A stretch of DNA of 64,000 nucleotides from Manduca sexta (lineage: Eukaryota; Arthropoda; Insecta; Lepidoptera; Sphingidae), in NCBI RefSeq assembly GCF_014839805.1, contig NC_051129.1, positions 4,778,920-4,842,919 on the forward strand. Reading direction: 5' to 3'. This document shows positions 25,801 to 38,400 of this stretch, piece after piece (position 1 is the first letter of the stretch; each line of letters opens with the position of its first letter). The notes beneath the pieces were generated by a model that saw only the letters and a list, made by a program, of their open reading frames with translations, had not been told where the DNA came from and searched no databases. A program made the position numbers and the translations under genes.

Positions 25801-27005
25801 ATCAAATTATCACCAATACTAAAAACAAGTAAGTTTTGTAGAGTATCCATGTTTTCCAATTTCCTTATTTTATTGTGGAACAACGTCAGCACTTCTAGAT
25901 TAACAAGTTCATCGAGGTTTTCTATCTTTTCGATCTTATTAAAAGACAAATCTAGTTCATTTAGACCTTTCAATAATTCTAAATTTTCGATCCTTTCTAT
26001 CAGATTATGGGCTAGAGTTAATTTTCTTAGCGACTTTAGCATCCAGAGGTGATCTATTCTCAATATATTTTGGAACTCTAGGCGTACTATGGGCGCCTCG
26101 TCTAAATGAACGCCTTCTTCTGCGAACAGTCTACCTGCTTCTTCAGTCGGACCTGGTATCACAAACAAAATTGTCTACATATAGGTATCTATCGTGTAAA
26201 TTAACACTTAATTTGTTTATATTTGAAACTAAGTATCAAATCTCAATAACAGTAAATTAGGGCGTAAATTCTTTCACGATCGATCGAAAGTTATCGATTG
26301 AAATCATTATTCTAAGAATAACATTATTAATAGAGCTATTTTTCCTAATACGAAAATTCTAAGAAAAAAATGTTTCACATATTATCAAAGCAAAGACGAT
26401 TAAGGACAATAGAGACTGGAGTTATTCGCATCTCCAACAATTAAAAGTAAATCTACTTAGGGCAGGGCCTATTTTACAATGTTCAAGTAAATGTTATCAG
26501 TCAGATACATCGATATATTTACTACGTACTACGTCAGATAAGTATAGGCGATTATGTGTTTCACCAGTTCCAAGTAAATTTTATTTAAAATTATATCTAA
26601 TGTAGATAATATTAATTTTATTACCATTTATTTGAGAAGATAAATTAGAGTGTGACTTGTATTCGGTCGGCTATTATGTGATGACTAGCAATTACTCAGT
26701 TGTGGAACATGTTACGTGTAGTTAGATCTCTCCGCATACACGTGTTTCTTACTTTTTTGTTTAGATATAATTTATTTGAGCGCTTGGCTTTGCACTAGGT
26801 CCCTCTATATTATATTCAATGATTAGAGTTTACTCAGACATTATAAATAGGCCTTAAATGACCTTAATAGGCATAAACTAGGCTAAAATAAAATAAAAAT
26901 ATTACCATACTCTAATATGCATCTTATAAGCATTGCATTATCAATAACACCAGGCTCTATGTCTGGATGTATAATAAGACTGTTTAAGGATTTTTTCTCC
27001 GTCAT
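19808..27005 (-). CDS. DRC3: Dynein regulatory complex subunit 3 (DRC3/LRRC48), nine exons
   Basis: Minus-strand exons are 26906-27005, 25785-26152, 23989-24161, 23643-23852, 23248-23388, 22786-22987, 21247-21432, 20652-20791 and 19808-19952. Phases all agree and give 554 aa (human DRC3 523 aa). DRC3 is part of the nexin-dynein regulatory complex that links outer doublets and controls dynein in motile cilia and flagella; in insects this mostly means sperm. The N-terminus reads GPTEEAGRLFAEEG and FQNILRIDHLW, followed by leucine-rich repeats at about 55-175 (for example LNELDLSFNKIEKIENLDEL), an LRR cap (KGNPCCDDPMTYHFL, YLDY), then a long charged coiled-coil region to the end. It stops at TAA 19808-19810 after LLGEDF. 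Introns hold a G-run, a repeat B copy and little else. Confidence 0.94.
21776..22080 (+). repeat. Dispersed SINE-like repeat B, longest copy, with a tRNA-type B box
   Basis: This copy contains GATATTGGGTTATTACACTA, TCTGGAGTTTGTGCTCGATA, CCCCCTATCACATCATAGGA and CTTCTGCCTACCCTTTCATG. At 21867-21876 the minus strand reads GGTTCGATCC, a good match to the B box of tRNA-type RNA polymerase III promoters; I could not find a convincing A box. Partial copies lie at 7185-7272, 18748-18915 and 36712-36790. It lies in the DRC3 intron between the exons at 21247-21432 and 22786-22987. Confidence 0.65.
24230..24246. repeat. Run of 17 G
   Basis: An uninterrupted G17 tract lies in the DRC3 intron just upstream (in transcription terms) of the exon at 23989-24161. 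It would form G-quadruplex structure on the plus strand, and its length is probably polymorphic or uncertain in the assembly. Confidence 0.9.
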
Positions 27006-27613
27006 TATTTTCTTCGTAAATAAGAGGATTTCAATTATTTTATCACAGTATTGTGGTTTTGATAATATAATTACTGGTTGTCATGTAAACCGTAAAACGT
27101 CACCAAATACCAATAAACATGGCAATAAATAAAATGTCACAAACAAAGGATATTTATTATGTAAAAAGACAAGAATATCTATAATATTATTTGTTTACAG
27201 TGATAACATTATTGCGTTCTAAATTAAAATATGTCTACAGCTCAGAATAAGAACAAGCATAGAAGGAATCTAAATTACTCTCATATACTTATCCTATTTT
27301 TTCAAATAGGCCAAAACCGTTGAAAAGAACGAGACAAATATTATGTTGCTAAGGTCGGCTTGCGTACACTTTAAAATAACCAAATGGTTACCTTTGGTCC
27401 TCTTTATGATGCCGAATTAAAAAGCAAATAAAATGTCAAATGTGCCCACTTGCCAACCTCAAAACAATGTCACAAACGCGCCCACACAATTTAGTTACGT
27501 TATACTTCAGCGCGTGCTTTTCAAAAGTGGCTACATGTTTTGTAATATTTTTGTTGTTAATTTTAATAAATACACAGTGCTGTTTAAATAAAATATAGCC
27601 CTACGAACAAGCA
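27006..27613. other. Upstream region of DRC3
   Basis: This is the 5' side of DRC3 (minus strand) and of the THAP-domain relic (plus strand). It is AT-rich, with no clear core promoter motif and no exon that I can support. It may hold a non-coding first exon of DRC3. Confidence 0.4.
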
Positions 27614-28166
27614 ATGGCCTGCGTTATTGTGGGATGAAAATCTCATTCTTCTCGTAAAGAAAATGAAACTGAAATCATCAGCTTCCATCGGTGAGTAAAC
27701 AAAAAACCCAATATATTTTCTTAAACCCTCTACATAAGTGCAAAAAGTGTTATTAATTATACTTTATTATGCTGTAGTCATATTATAATCTGCTGTTGGC
27801 CATTCGATACAGTAATTATTAAGTATTTTTCATTTTTACCAATTTACGTAGTCGAGTTCAATAATGTTGTGTGCATATTCTGTCGATAACATAGATGTTA
27901 GTATATTGTAGTTTACTATTTTGCATAAATTGCCTTTTACTTACAATATACGGTGGTGTAGTGGTAAAAGCCACTTGGAAACCGTGCGCGAAGGCTGAGG
28001 TCGAGGAAACTATCTGATTTTCATAGTGTGTTTCATACAATGTGTTTCATTGCAGATTCCCCAAAGATGATGTTATGAGGAAAAAATGGATCCCAATTGG
28101 CATTGGAAAAAACAGCACCGTGTTTGTTCTAAGCATTTCAGCAAAGTTTTATTAACATTGAAATAA
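27614..28166 (+). pseudogene. Degenerate THAP-domain gene fragment, two exons
   Basis: Two blocks, 27614-27690 and 28056-28166, are separated by an intron with intact GT...TGCAG borders. Together they resemble a THAP zinc-finger domain. The first reads MACVIVG, a TGA stop, then KSHSSRKENETEIISFHR; the second continues FPKDDVMRKKWI. After a frame change near 28090-28115 it gives KQHRVCSKHFSKVLLTLK and a stop. The THAP motif is C-x2-4-C-x35-50-C-x2-H: the TGA stands where the second Cys is expected, and RVCSKHF supplies the last Cys and His. THAP domains occur in host DNA-binding proteins and in P-element-like transposases. With a stop and a frame change this is a relic. Which parent it came from cannot be told here. 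Confidence 0.7.
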
Positions 28167-28239
28167 GTTATCAAACATATGTGACATGAATGATACCGCT
28201 GTGTTTTAATTTTACTGTCCCATTTTAGTAGCTTCTGTC

Positions 28240-28575
28240 AAATCACACCTCTTGGGTATCTTTTAATCCCTAAGAAAGTCAGAAAAGAACAGAAGGGGTG
28301 CTGGCTTTTTCCTAGACGAAATTCTTGCCGATTTCTTGTTTGTTACTTACAGCGGTTTCCATTCCTTCCGAAATTTTTAACATTTGCTTAATTTAATAAT
28401 CAAAATGCTAAACCATTTTTGTGTGAATGACATTTCGGAAGGCATGAAAACTGCTGTAAATAGCAAATGATAATTGGACAAAATTTAGTTCGAAGAAAGC
28501 CGGTAGTTCCATTGTTTATGTAATTTAACAGCTTCTTAACGAGTGCTTTTATATACCCAGACTTCTTCTGGTACT
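28240..28575. repeat. Imperfect large inverted repeat (fold-back) beside the THAP relic
   Basis: The stretch ending TACAGCGGTTTCCATTCCTT-CCGAAAT (28349-28375) is matched in reverse complement by 28432-28458, with only a few mismatches. The similarity continues outward at lower identity for roughly another 100 bases on each side. The loop is about 56 bases. It is probably part of a decayed DNA transposon or an inverted duplication. Confidence 0.55.
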
Positions 28576-29427
28576 TGAATACCAAATCAGGGTTTTGATA
28601 TCTTTTTTAGCCTTTATCTAAATTAGCAGCAATTTGCAGCGGTTTGTAGTTGACTGACCGAAAAGTGTTTATTTTAGCAGGTCTGTGAATTTACCATAGC
28701 CGATAGATAACGCATCTATCGATATCGATAAGATGTCAGAAAGGATCGCAACACAATTAAATTTCTTGCTGTCAAAGACAGAGTACACTCAAATGTCATA
28801 GTGTTACTTCTATGCTTGTCATTGTTCTGAGGTCTACAGATCTTGATTTTAAATAACCCGCTATTACACATTCGTTCTGAAATTTCAAGATATGTACCCA
28901 AGAGTATATACCTAATAATGTTGCGTAAAAGTTTTATAAAGTATATCAACGTTCAATAAAACTCATAGTAAGATTATTGTCATATTCTTAATAAAATACA
29001 TATTAAGTTTAAGATATAGACGTAGGTATGTCAATGTTAGTGTTTAATAAGTTAATAAAATTATTTTTGAACGACTTTCCTTTGACATTTGTAGCATATT
29101 TTTTTATTGCTACGTAAAAAATGTTACTTGTCGTTGAGGTAAATCGAAAAAAGACATTTTACCGTTGAAAATACAAGTGCTAAAAATAATTAAAGTAACA
29201 ACTACAATACCTAGTTTAAAAATTTTACTTTATCGTCCATTTACTTAGAATTGATCGATATGCCATAACCGTTTTTATTTATCACAGTATTTGTATAAAT
29301 TACGCGATGATAAATGCGAAATAAACATTTGCCCGGGTAGTGCGTATAGTAACCGGCAACACCAAAGTTTCAGTGACAAGTGAAATCGGTGAAATCATTT
29401 TGATAAATATTCGATAATTTTGCAAAA
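28576..29427. other. Upstream region of TOM1
   Basis: AT-rich sequence precedes the TOM1 start codon. The last 100 bases (29330-29427) are somewhat richer in GC (GCCCGGGTAGTGCG, ACCGGCAACACC) and probably hold the transcription start and 5' UTR. No TATA box is obvious and no other gene is seen. Confidence 0.4.
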
Positions 29428-32400
29428 ATGTCCTTTTTTGGGGTAGGGAATCCATTTTCTACGCCGGTGGGTCAAAAAATAGGTGAGTTCGCAGGAAAAA
29501 CGTTTAATAATCGTGCAACAATTTTATTAAATGTTCCGTGGTTTTGGTACATTTTCCTTTTTGTTGCGCACTAGAAAAAAATATTTTCTCTTTGTTGTAA
29601 TGTCACGGTCTCGTTCCGTCGGGTAAAATTCCACAAATTTACAAGCATAGTTATTTTCAAGAAATTATGATTGTGAAATACGCAATCGATAGTTGAGCCG
29701 GTGTTAATTATTTTGACCCTTATATTGGCTGTGTGTTACGCGGACTACTTGGTTACAGAACAAGCCACAGATGGCTCGTTACCGTCGGAAAACTGGGCAC
29801 TTAACATGGAAATATGTGACATCATCAATAGCAGCACTGATGGACCAAAAGATGCCATCAAAGCCATCAGGAAACGTCTGACCATGAGCGCAGGAAAGAA
29901 TTACACTGTTGTTATGTACACTTTGACTGTGTTGGAGACATGTGTCAAGAACTGTGGCAAGTCGTTCCACACCCTGGCTTGCAACAAGGAGTTTATATCG
30001 GAACTGGTGAGTGATACCTTTTTCTTTATTACTTCTCATTTGATACTTCGCACCATTACAAGGACCTATGTTTTACTTATGTAGGGAAAATGAAAAAAAT
30101 TTCATGTTGGTAAAAATTTGTCAAAATATTTATTTGTGGTTCCCCCTTTATTTATTTTTCAGTATTATTCCAAATTTGCATTGAGAAAGTCACAGAATAA
30201 TGTTATATGTATTATTCAATTTTTCCTAAAAAGATTGTTGTAGAACCTTGTAATAGTGAACCAGTGTTTGTTTACGGCTGAATTGTGCTATCTTTGTTCC
30301 CCATAGCCATATACTTTGATGAAACAAGAACATAAGTACATACTTAAATGTTTTTATAGGTAGTTTCAAGACAATAGCCACCAAAATAGATAAAGTTAAT
30401 ACCATTATAATTATTAAACATTTGTTCACATTAATAATCTGTCATGACCACAAATGACTTAGTGTCTAATATATTTATCAGTCATTAAGTCGCAATCAAT
30501 ATGATACAGTAAAGAAATCCTTAGTAGGGGCTAGGTCCAATGTCCTTGTCATACAATTTTGACCAAAAATTAGCTGCATTTTATTTGCTGGAAATATATG
30601 TAGCATTTTGCTAATGAATATCTCAAACATTTATTCATTTATTAATGAGCAATGCTTCAGTATGTAATAATATAATTGCTTAAACATGAATAATTTTGTT
30701 TTAAAACTATTTATTAGTCATACAAACTTATTCATGCACACAGTTGTGATTTAATATGTAAATCCTAATTTGCAGCAATATTTGAAATAGAAGACAGGTT
30801 TTATTAAAAACAATCTTTAACACACAGAGGAAGCTAATGAAAATAATTGATAGCTTTAGAAACACATTCTCCAATTAGAATGGCTAAATATATTACTTCA
30901 TACTTAGAAAAACTCTCATATTTTATATGACGTGTTTAGTAACTACAAATATTATTTAAATATATTCAAAAATATAATATGGAGGCTCCGTGGTCATCTT
31001 GGAATATAATATTATGCAAAGAGGATGCATTATGCATCTCATCTGTATTTATAGGTCAGTATTAAATAACTAGAAAGAAAAAGCAACCAAGTAAAGTATT
31101 CATATTCAGAATATGTATAAACTAGCTAATGTATTATATTTTTCGAATTTCCAGATTTATCTATCTATGTAAAAAGCTGGAGAGTTTGTTTGTTTGAATT
31201 ACTAGTAAATGCAATTTTCCATATATTAAACTATTAGACATTACAATGTCATATGAAATATGGAATTTATAGTTATAAACAATACTTCTGTAGTTCTTCA
31301 ATGGTCTAATTTTAAAATAAATAATGGCATTGATGTTTTTATAAAATTTGGAATTACTGAGATACTAGCCTATTAGCTTCTATTTGTTAACTTGACTCAT
31401 TTTGTCATAACACAAGGTTATTTTTGTAAACAGCAAATAAAAATGCTTCTTATTTTAAAAAAGTTGTTGTGATATGGCTAAATTGGCAATAGTTGTTAAA
31501 TATTTTGTTGTTAAAAAACAACTACCTAGAAAGTTGTATTTTATTGAACAACATATTGTAATTCAAACAGTATTTGTTCTGACTTCATTGGAATTCAACA
31601 TGACTTACACAAATTCTCCTGAAAGAATGCATTTGGCAGGATAAATATAATGTATCTCTCTCAGCATCCATAAACTTTGCATCACATGGAAAGAATTGTA
31701 CATTGTCCTACTACCGTATGAAAAAACAAATTAATAACTTCATATATAATATTTCTCACATGCATAAGAATTATGACCTTGCCCTTTCTATATTATCTAC
31801 ATTTCCAGATGTATACAATACATCTTTCTTATTAAAACTATCACCAAAACCAGAGGCAATGTCATTGATCAATATCAATGTATCTACGAGACAATGTTAA
31901 TAAACTATATCTGTATCAGATAGGAGTCGCGCGGTGTGCTGTTAGGTGTACACAACAATGAAACATAAAACATAATTTACGATAAGCAATAATACTATTA
32001 TCAGTTGCACTTTATGCCTGTACTTGATTTGTGGACCATGTCATACAAAGTACTCAGCGGTTTGTTTACAAAATATGCAAATTAAGTAGTTCCGTCTAGA
32101 TATATTATATTTAATTAATGGTTAATGTATTTCATAAAACAATGTATGTATTGGAGATGTAATGTGATTTGATCGGATTTAGGCTAGGGAAATTTTTGTT
32201 TTTTGTGGAAAACCTCGCTTTTCAATGCATTATATTATGTACATCACTCCATTTACCATCAGGTGAAGTGGAGTCACTTTGCCTGACACATAAAAAACAG
32301 TACCTATTTGTATTATAATATAGTCTTTTTCCTCTTCAAATTACAAAAAAGGAAAATATTTTACAATAAATCTACAATACTTGTATTAGTATTTTTTTAC

Positions 32401-35400
32401 CTGTAAAATATTTTATTACATCAGTATCACAGTTCATATGTGCCACATAAGCATAAATATAGATACCATCAAAATTATTTCAGTACAATCCACTGACAAA
32501 AACAACTTTAATGTTATTCTAATAATTATAATATATTCAAATATACATGTAAATTCTATAACGGTTGAATAATTAATTAATATTCAATAATGGGCAAACT
32601 AGTTTTCGTTTGACTTGTTTGGAAGATTTTGATATATACTTGGTTATACTGTGGATACAGCATAGACCTTAGTTATACTAATTTGAAATTATCCGCATTG
32701 CCATCCGTGACCCACGAGAGAATAACATTTATATGCAAACATTACTGAACGGATTTTGGAAATTCTGTCTCTAAAATAGAAAAGTACATTACCACTGAGT
32801 GCTATGGCCTATTTTTGATCCCAGGATGGTTATGGCAGGCAGAGCTGCGAGCAAAAGATAGTTAATGATATTTCACATGTGAAAATAGCTTTTCTTAATA
32901 CATTCAATTATCCGGATTTTCGATTATACGAAAGCCTTACAAGAATTAGTTCACTTGATCGGGTCTCCACTGTAATACATATTATATTTTAGGAATATAC
33001 AAATGGACCATTTAAATCAAGATAATTTAAAGCTTTGCATACATTTAATGTTATCCTGTTGTTTTGAATTCAATTTGGCGGAGAAAATGAAAGTTGCGTT
33101 TTTCACGTGGCGTATTTCCAATTTAGATTGAATTAAAACTCGAAAAGTTCATCGGAACATGTGGTGTTCTTTGTCCTTAATATTGTGCACCTGCCCGTCC
33201 TTGGTGCATTCAGCTATCATAAAAGCATAAAGGAAATTTATAACCAAAATGGTAAACTTTGATGCTTATAAAGACGTATTATGTTATGGTGTTTGTTATA
33301 CTTTTCTATTGAAATATAGTGACTACTCATATCTGATTAAGGATTGTCGGTCGAAATAATGTAGATTATTATGTCATTCGACGATCATCAAATTTATAAT
33401 TTGCATGCATGACGGATATCTCAGCCTCACAAGCAAAACTAGACGCTATTGAAAATTTTCAGAATTTGTGTGTAGTCTAGATTCAATCCAGTACAAAATA
33501 AATCATCTAAAGTCCTATAATAGAAGTGCTATAGGTACCCTAAATCCGTTATAGTTAAGGGAATGAAATGATGATATGTCCTATGAATGACTAATGTAAC
33601 TACGCTCGTAGATTATCATAGTAAGCGACCTTGTCACGTAATAAGGTAAATGATACGGAGCTATCGTATTCGTAACGCTACACTGCGACTATTTGATAAA
33701 TTATTTTTTTAATGATGAGAAAAGTAAGTCGCTCGTCTTGTGGTAATTACACAAATGCTTTAAAAATGCGTGTAGAAACTGCATCAAATATGCGAATTAT
33801 ATGCGGATGCGCTATTATCTACGCTCTTCACCCGAAGACATTATGTTACACTTAATTATAATTATAGTGACTTGCTATGCGGTGGCATCTATACAGACGA
33901 ACCCTACGCCCGAGAAAGCACATAGTTACGCAATAGGAAACCATTCTACGTATTTAATCAGTAAACAAAATATAAATATTTGCCGAATGAGTTATAAAAC
34001 CTGTTGTGTTATTTCCTGCATTATAATTCTTGTTATATAAATGTAATGTTGTTTTGCAGGTAAAACTTATCGGGCCTAAGAATGATCCGCCAACAGTGGT
34101 GCAAGAGAAAGTGCTAAGTCTTATTCAGTGTTGGGCAGATGCTTTCCAAAATCAACCGGAGTTACAGGTAATGATATGATCATAATTATGTTATTGTGTT
34201 TTCGTGTTTAATATTAAAGGAATGTAATGAGGTTAAGGAGTCGAATGAGTCTGATGTTTCAGAAAAAAAAACTTATGTGCGAATGTTTGCACTTCTCGTA
34301 AAAATATAAATAAAAGTTGATATTTTTCTTATAATACTTTTAACTAATTAAATCACGTTTAAAGTTGTGTGAGTTTTTTGTGATACGGGTGAAGTAACGG
34401 GTTGATAATTCGTGAAAATGATGAAAAGCGTTAGTCATTTCTATTGCTTCTTTGAACAAGGAATTTTCCTAAAGATAAATTCGATCGCGCGAACGAAACC
34501 TCGGTCAATAAACCCGCATCACACACGAATAGCTACATTTACTTAAAACTTATACTGCTTCGTTTATTTCTTGCCCGAGTTTTGCAATATCATGCTTATC
34601 ATGTATGAAAGTTGTGAACCTCATGCTAAAACGTCTCGAACTTTCTCAGATGACTCATTAAATTAATGCCTTGTTATTATAACCAATAAAGTCGTCAAAA
34701 CGATAAAATTATAATCAATATCAATAAAATAATGGAAGAATATCACTAATCATAGTGCGTCATGTTATTATAATGTACTATTAATTTTCATTAGCGGCTT
34801 AACCCGCGTAATTATTTTTTTGCGGATTGTATGTGACGTCTCACAGGAATCCAGTAAAATATACTTGTGTCGTTCTTATGTATATCACCCACTGTCCCTC
34901 TACCTTAAAAAAAAACAGTCCTTTCTAATTTGAGAGTCGTGTTAAAATCAAGATGTTTTTGTTGTTAACAAATTTAAACGAAATGTCAAATATTCATATA
35001 TGTCTACTTTAATATTATTTGTATAGATACCTGTTAAATAAACAGCCTTAACGTTGTGACTTTTGATGATGCTATCTTTCTTATCGCGAAACGAAATGTC
35101 TGTATAATTTCATGATTGTTTTTTTAATAAATTGTTACTAATGTTTGTGCCAGGGTATTGACTCCGACTTATGTTTATCAGAATAATCGACCGCCAGACT
35201 ATGAAGGTCGCATTTCAAACAATAAATTAGGGAAATCTAGCCAAAATAAACCTTATTATTTCCACAACAAAGTTATCGGCATACTTATAGATAATGTAAT
35301 CACAAGTTTAAGGAGGTTTTTTTTTGTTTCTTTTCAGGGCGTCGTTCAAGTGTACAACGAGTTGCGAACTAAAGGAGTAGAGTTCCCAATGACCGATTTG

Positions 35401-38400
35401 GACGCAATGGCGCCTATCTTCACGCCACAGAGGGTAAGCAGTAATAGCAATATAATTTTAATTACAGAAAATAAATAGATTTTTTTGAGTGGACGTTATA
35501 AACTTAGTTTTAGTTAATAAATAAAATAATCTTGCAGTATTTATTTATAAAATAACATAAAGATCTCATTTAGATAAGTTTATAATGTGTATAAATATTT
35601 GGGTATAATTGAATTTTTTAGTTATAAAGCATCTTTATTTTCCGCTTTTTTTAAAATATTCCCTTACTCTTACTTGTCACATAGCTAACACAACATTACG
35701 TTCAATATTTCACAAACAGGCAGCTTGAAGAAAAATTAATTATTGTCATCAGTATTGGCAACATCTTTTCGCATTAACATCTCATGTCTCAGGATGGCGA
35801 GCGCAGTGGAAAACCAAACAATACTTTGTAATTCAAGGTGCTGGATGGTGTTTCTGATGTTTATGGGCGGTCGTATCGCTTACCATTAGGTGAACGGCAA
35901 GCTCGTCTCATCATTCATAGCAATAAAAATTAGAAAAACCTACGCGGTTCATCTGTGCTCACGACTTGTGCCGTTTACTATAATTATTATTCCACATATT
36001 CGCAGAGCGTGCCAGACAACGGCGAGCCGATAGTCGGCTCCCCGCAGCGATCTGTGATGCCGCAAACCTCGCCCAGCCGCCCCCCACCGGATCAGATCTC
36101 TGTAAGTTGGTAAACAAAGAGAGTTCTAGAATTGTTGAATTTCTTAAAAAATTAATATAGTTGCGATAATTACTATTTAATATTATTAAAATTGAGTTAG
36201 TAATTAAATTACATGTTTGTATATTGTCACTTTGAAAAACTTTTAATTTGGTAATCAAACATTAATTTAACATAATTTCTCAAAAGCTCTGAACTTATTG
36301 ATTCCTTTTCCCGTGCAGTTCACGGGACAGGGCCAGGTGACGCTGTCGGAGAGCCAGACGAACAAGCTGCGCGCCGACCTGGGCGTGGTGGAGGGCAACA
36401 TGTCCGTCATGAACGACATGCTCAACGAGCTCACCGCGCAGGCGCCGCACGCGCACCACCACGCCGACATCGAGCTGCTCAATGTAAACTACCTGCTCGA
36501 TATGAATAACTAACTTTTGCCCGCGACTCCGTCTGCGTGTAAAGTGTTTCTGGGATAAAAAAATTCATTGTATATTTTTTTTGGCAAAAAAAAGTCTATG
36601 TGTTATTCCAGACTATAATCTACCTCTGTACAAACTATGCATATTCAGTAATGAACATACGAACTTTTGCATTAATAATATTGTTAAAGGTTATAAAAAA
36701 ACCATATCACGTCTTTATCCTCGAAAGGGAAGGCAAAGGTGCAATCAAGGCACATACTTTTTATTAAGTTATTCCATCCCATGATAGAGAGCGAGCGATA
36801 TAATTTCACAACATGTGTTATATATTTGTGTAGCTTAGTAATATATTGACTGATGGTGGCGTGGTGTTGCGCAGGAGTTGGCGGAGACGCTGCGTGCGAT
36901 GCAGTCGCGCGTGGCCGAGCTCATCGCGCGCCTCGCCGGCGACGCGCCGCTCACCGCCGACCTGCTGCTGCACAACGACCGCCTCAACAACCTGCTGCTG
37001 CGCCACTCGCGCTTCCTCAACAACAGGCCAGTACCCGCGCACGCGCACGCGCACGCACACACGCACGCACACACGCACGCACACACGCACCAACACAAAA
37101 CATTCATTAATGTTTATTTGTAAACAGAAATGCCGCGACCGGTGGCGCCACCCCATCCGCCATTCTGGGAGCTGCTATGGGCGTGCCCACCGCTACCGCC
37201 GCTAATAATTCCCGTGAGTTCTGATTATAGTTTGATGACATAATGTAATCTATACTATTATATAAAGCTGAAGAGTTTGTTTGTTTGTTTGAACGCGCTA
37301 ATCTCAGGAACTACCGGTCCAAACAGAAAAAATCTTTTTGCGTTGGATAGCCCTTTGTTCGTGGAGTGCTATAGGCTATATATCATCACGCTATACCCAA
37401 TAGGAGCGGAGCAGTAATGGCTAATCTCAGGAACTACCGATTCGAACTGAAAAAATCTTTTTTATGTTGAATATTCCTTTGTTTGTGGAGTGCTCAAAGT
37501 TATATATTATCACGCTATGACCAATAGGAGCGGAGCAGTAATGGCTAATCTCAGGAACTACCGGTTTGAACTGAAAAAATCTTTTTGTGTTGGATAGCCC
37601 TTTGTTCCTGCAGTCCTATAGGCTATATATCATCACGCTATGACCAATAGGAGCGGAGCAGTTATGAAACATGTTGCAAAAACGGGGAAAAATTATTAGT
37701 TTTGAGAGCTTCTGTTACGTGCGCTGCGTAAACGGTTAAAGTTATGCAACAATGATGTATGACGGGATTGTTCCTCTTAAAAGTTCTAAAAAATATATTA
37801 TAAAACAAAGTCCCCCACTACATCTGTCTGTCTGAATGAGTTAAACTCAAAAACTATCCAACGTATTAAGATGAACATAGGCTCCCGGGAAACTACTACT
37901 TTTATAATGGAAAATTTTAGCCTGAAAAACTTTATAACGCGGGTGGAGCCGCGGGCAAAAGCTAGTATTACTATAATTTTTCATTCTTTAACCGCATCAT
38001 AGTCCAGTTGTAAAACTAATATAATATTGAATTTTCATGTAAATTATTAAAAGTTATAATTACAGCTAAGAAGACTGAAGACGACGCCTTGATTGACCTT
38101 AGTGATGATGTACCTGATATTGCTAAACTCAGTAAGTCAAATATCATGTTTTTTTGTCATACTCATTGCGAGATAAAAATGTATCAAGGCGACTTTGACC
38201 TTATTACTATCGTATAAAGTTCACGCTTACTTGTTCCTGTGTGAAAAAAGACAAACTAATAGTACGTCCGTTAGGTTTATACTTATATTACATAATATCT
38301 TTCGGTTAGGGAAAAGTATAATTTGTAGATAAAGTCGAGAGCACACGTTCCTTCCCCACTCCCCCCACTCCCGCTTTAACAATAACATAAAGCAGAGCGT

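Noticed and set aside
27858..28040. Minus-strand frame inside the THAP relic's intron
   Set aside because: It has no recognisable family and overlaps the intron of a clearer plus-strand feature.
36996..37033. GT donor at 37031 for TOM1 exon 7
   Set aside because: Using it shifts the frame so that exon 8 reaches TAA; the GC donor at 37027 keeps the conserved frame.
36818..37205. Several GC-rich frames with Arg/Ala/His/Thr repeats on both strands
   Set aside because: They are shadows of TOM1 exon 7 plus the CA/CG microsatellite.
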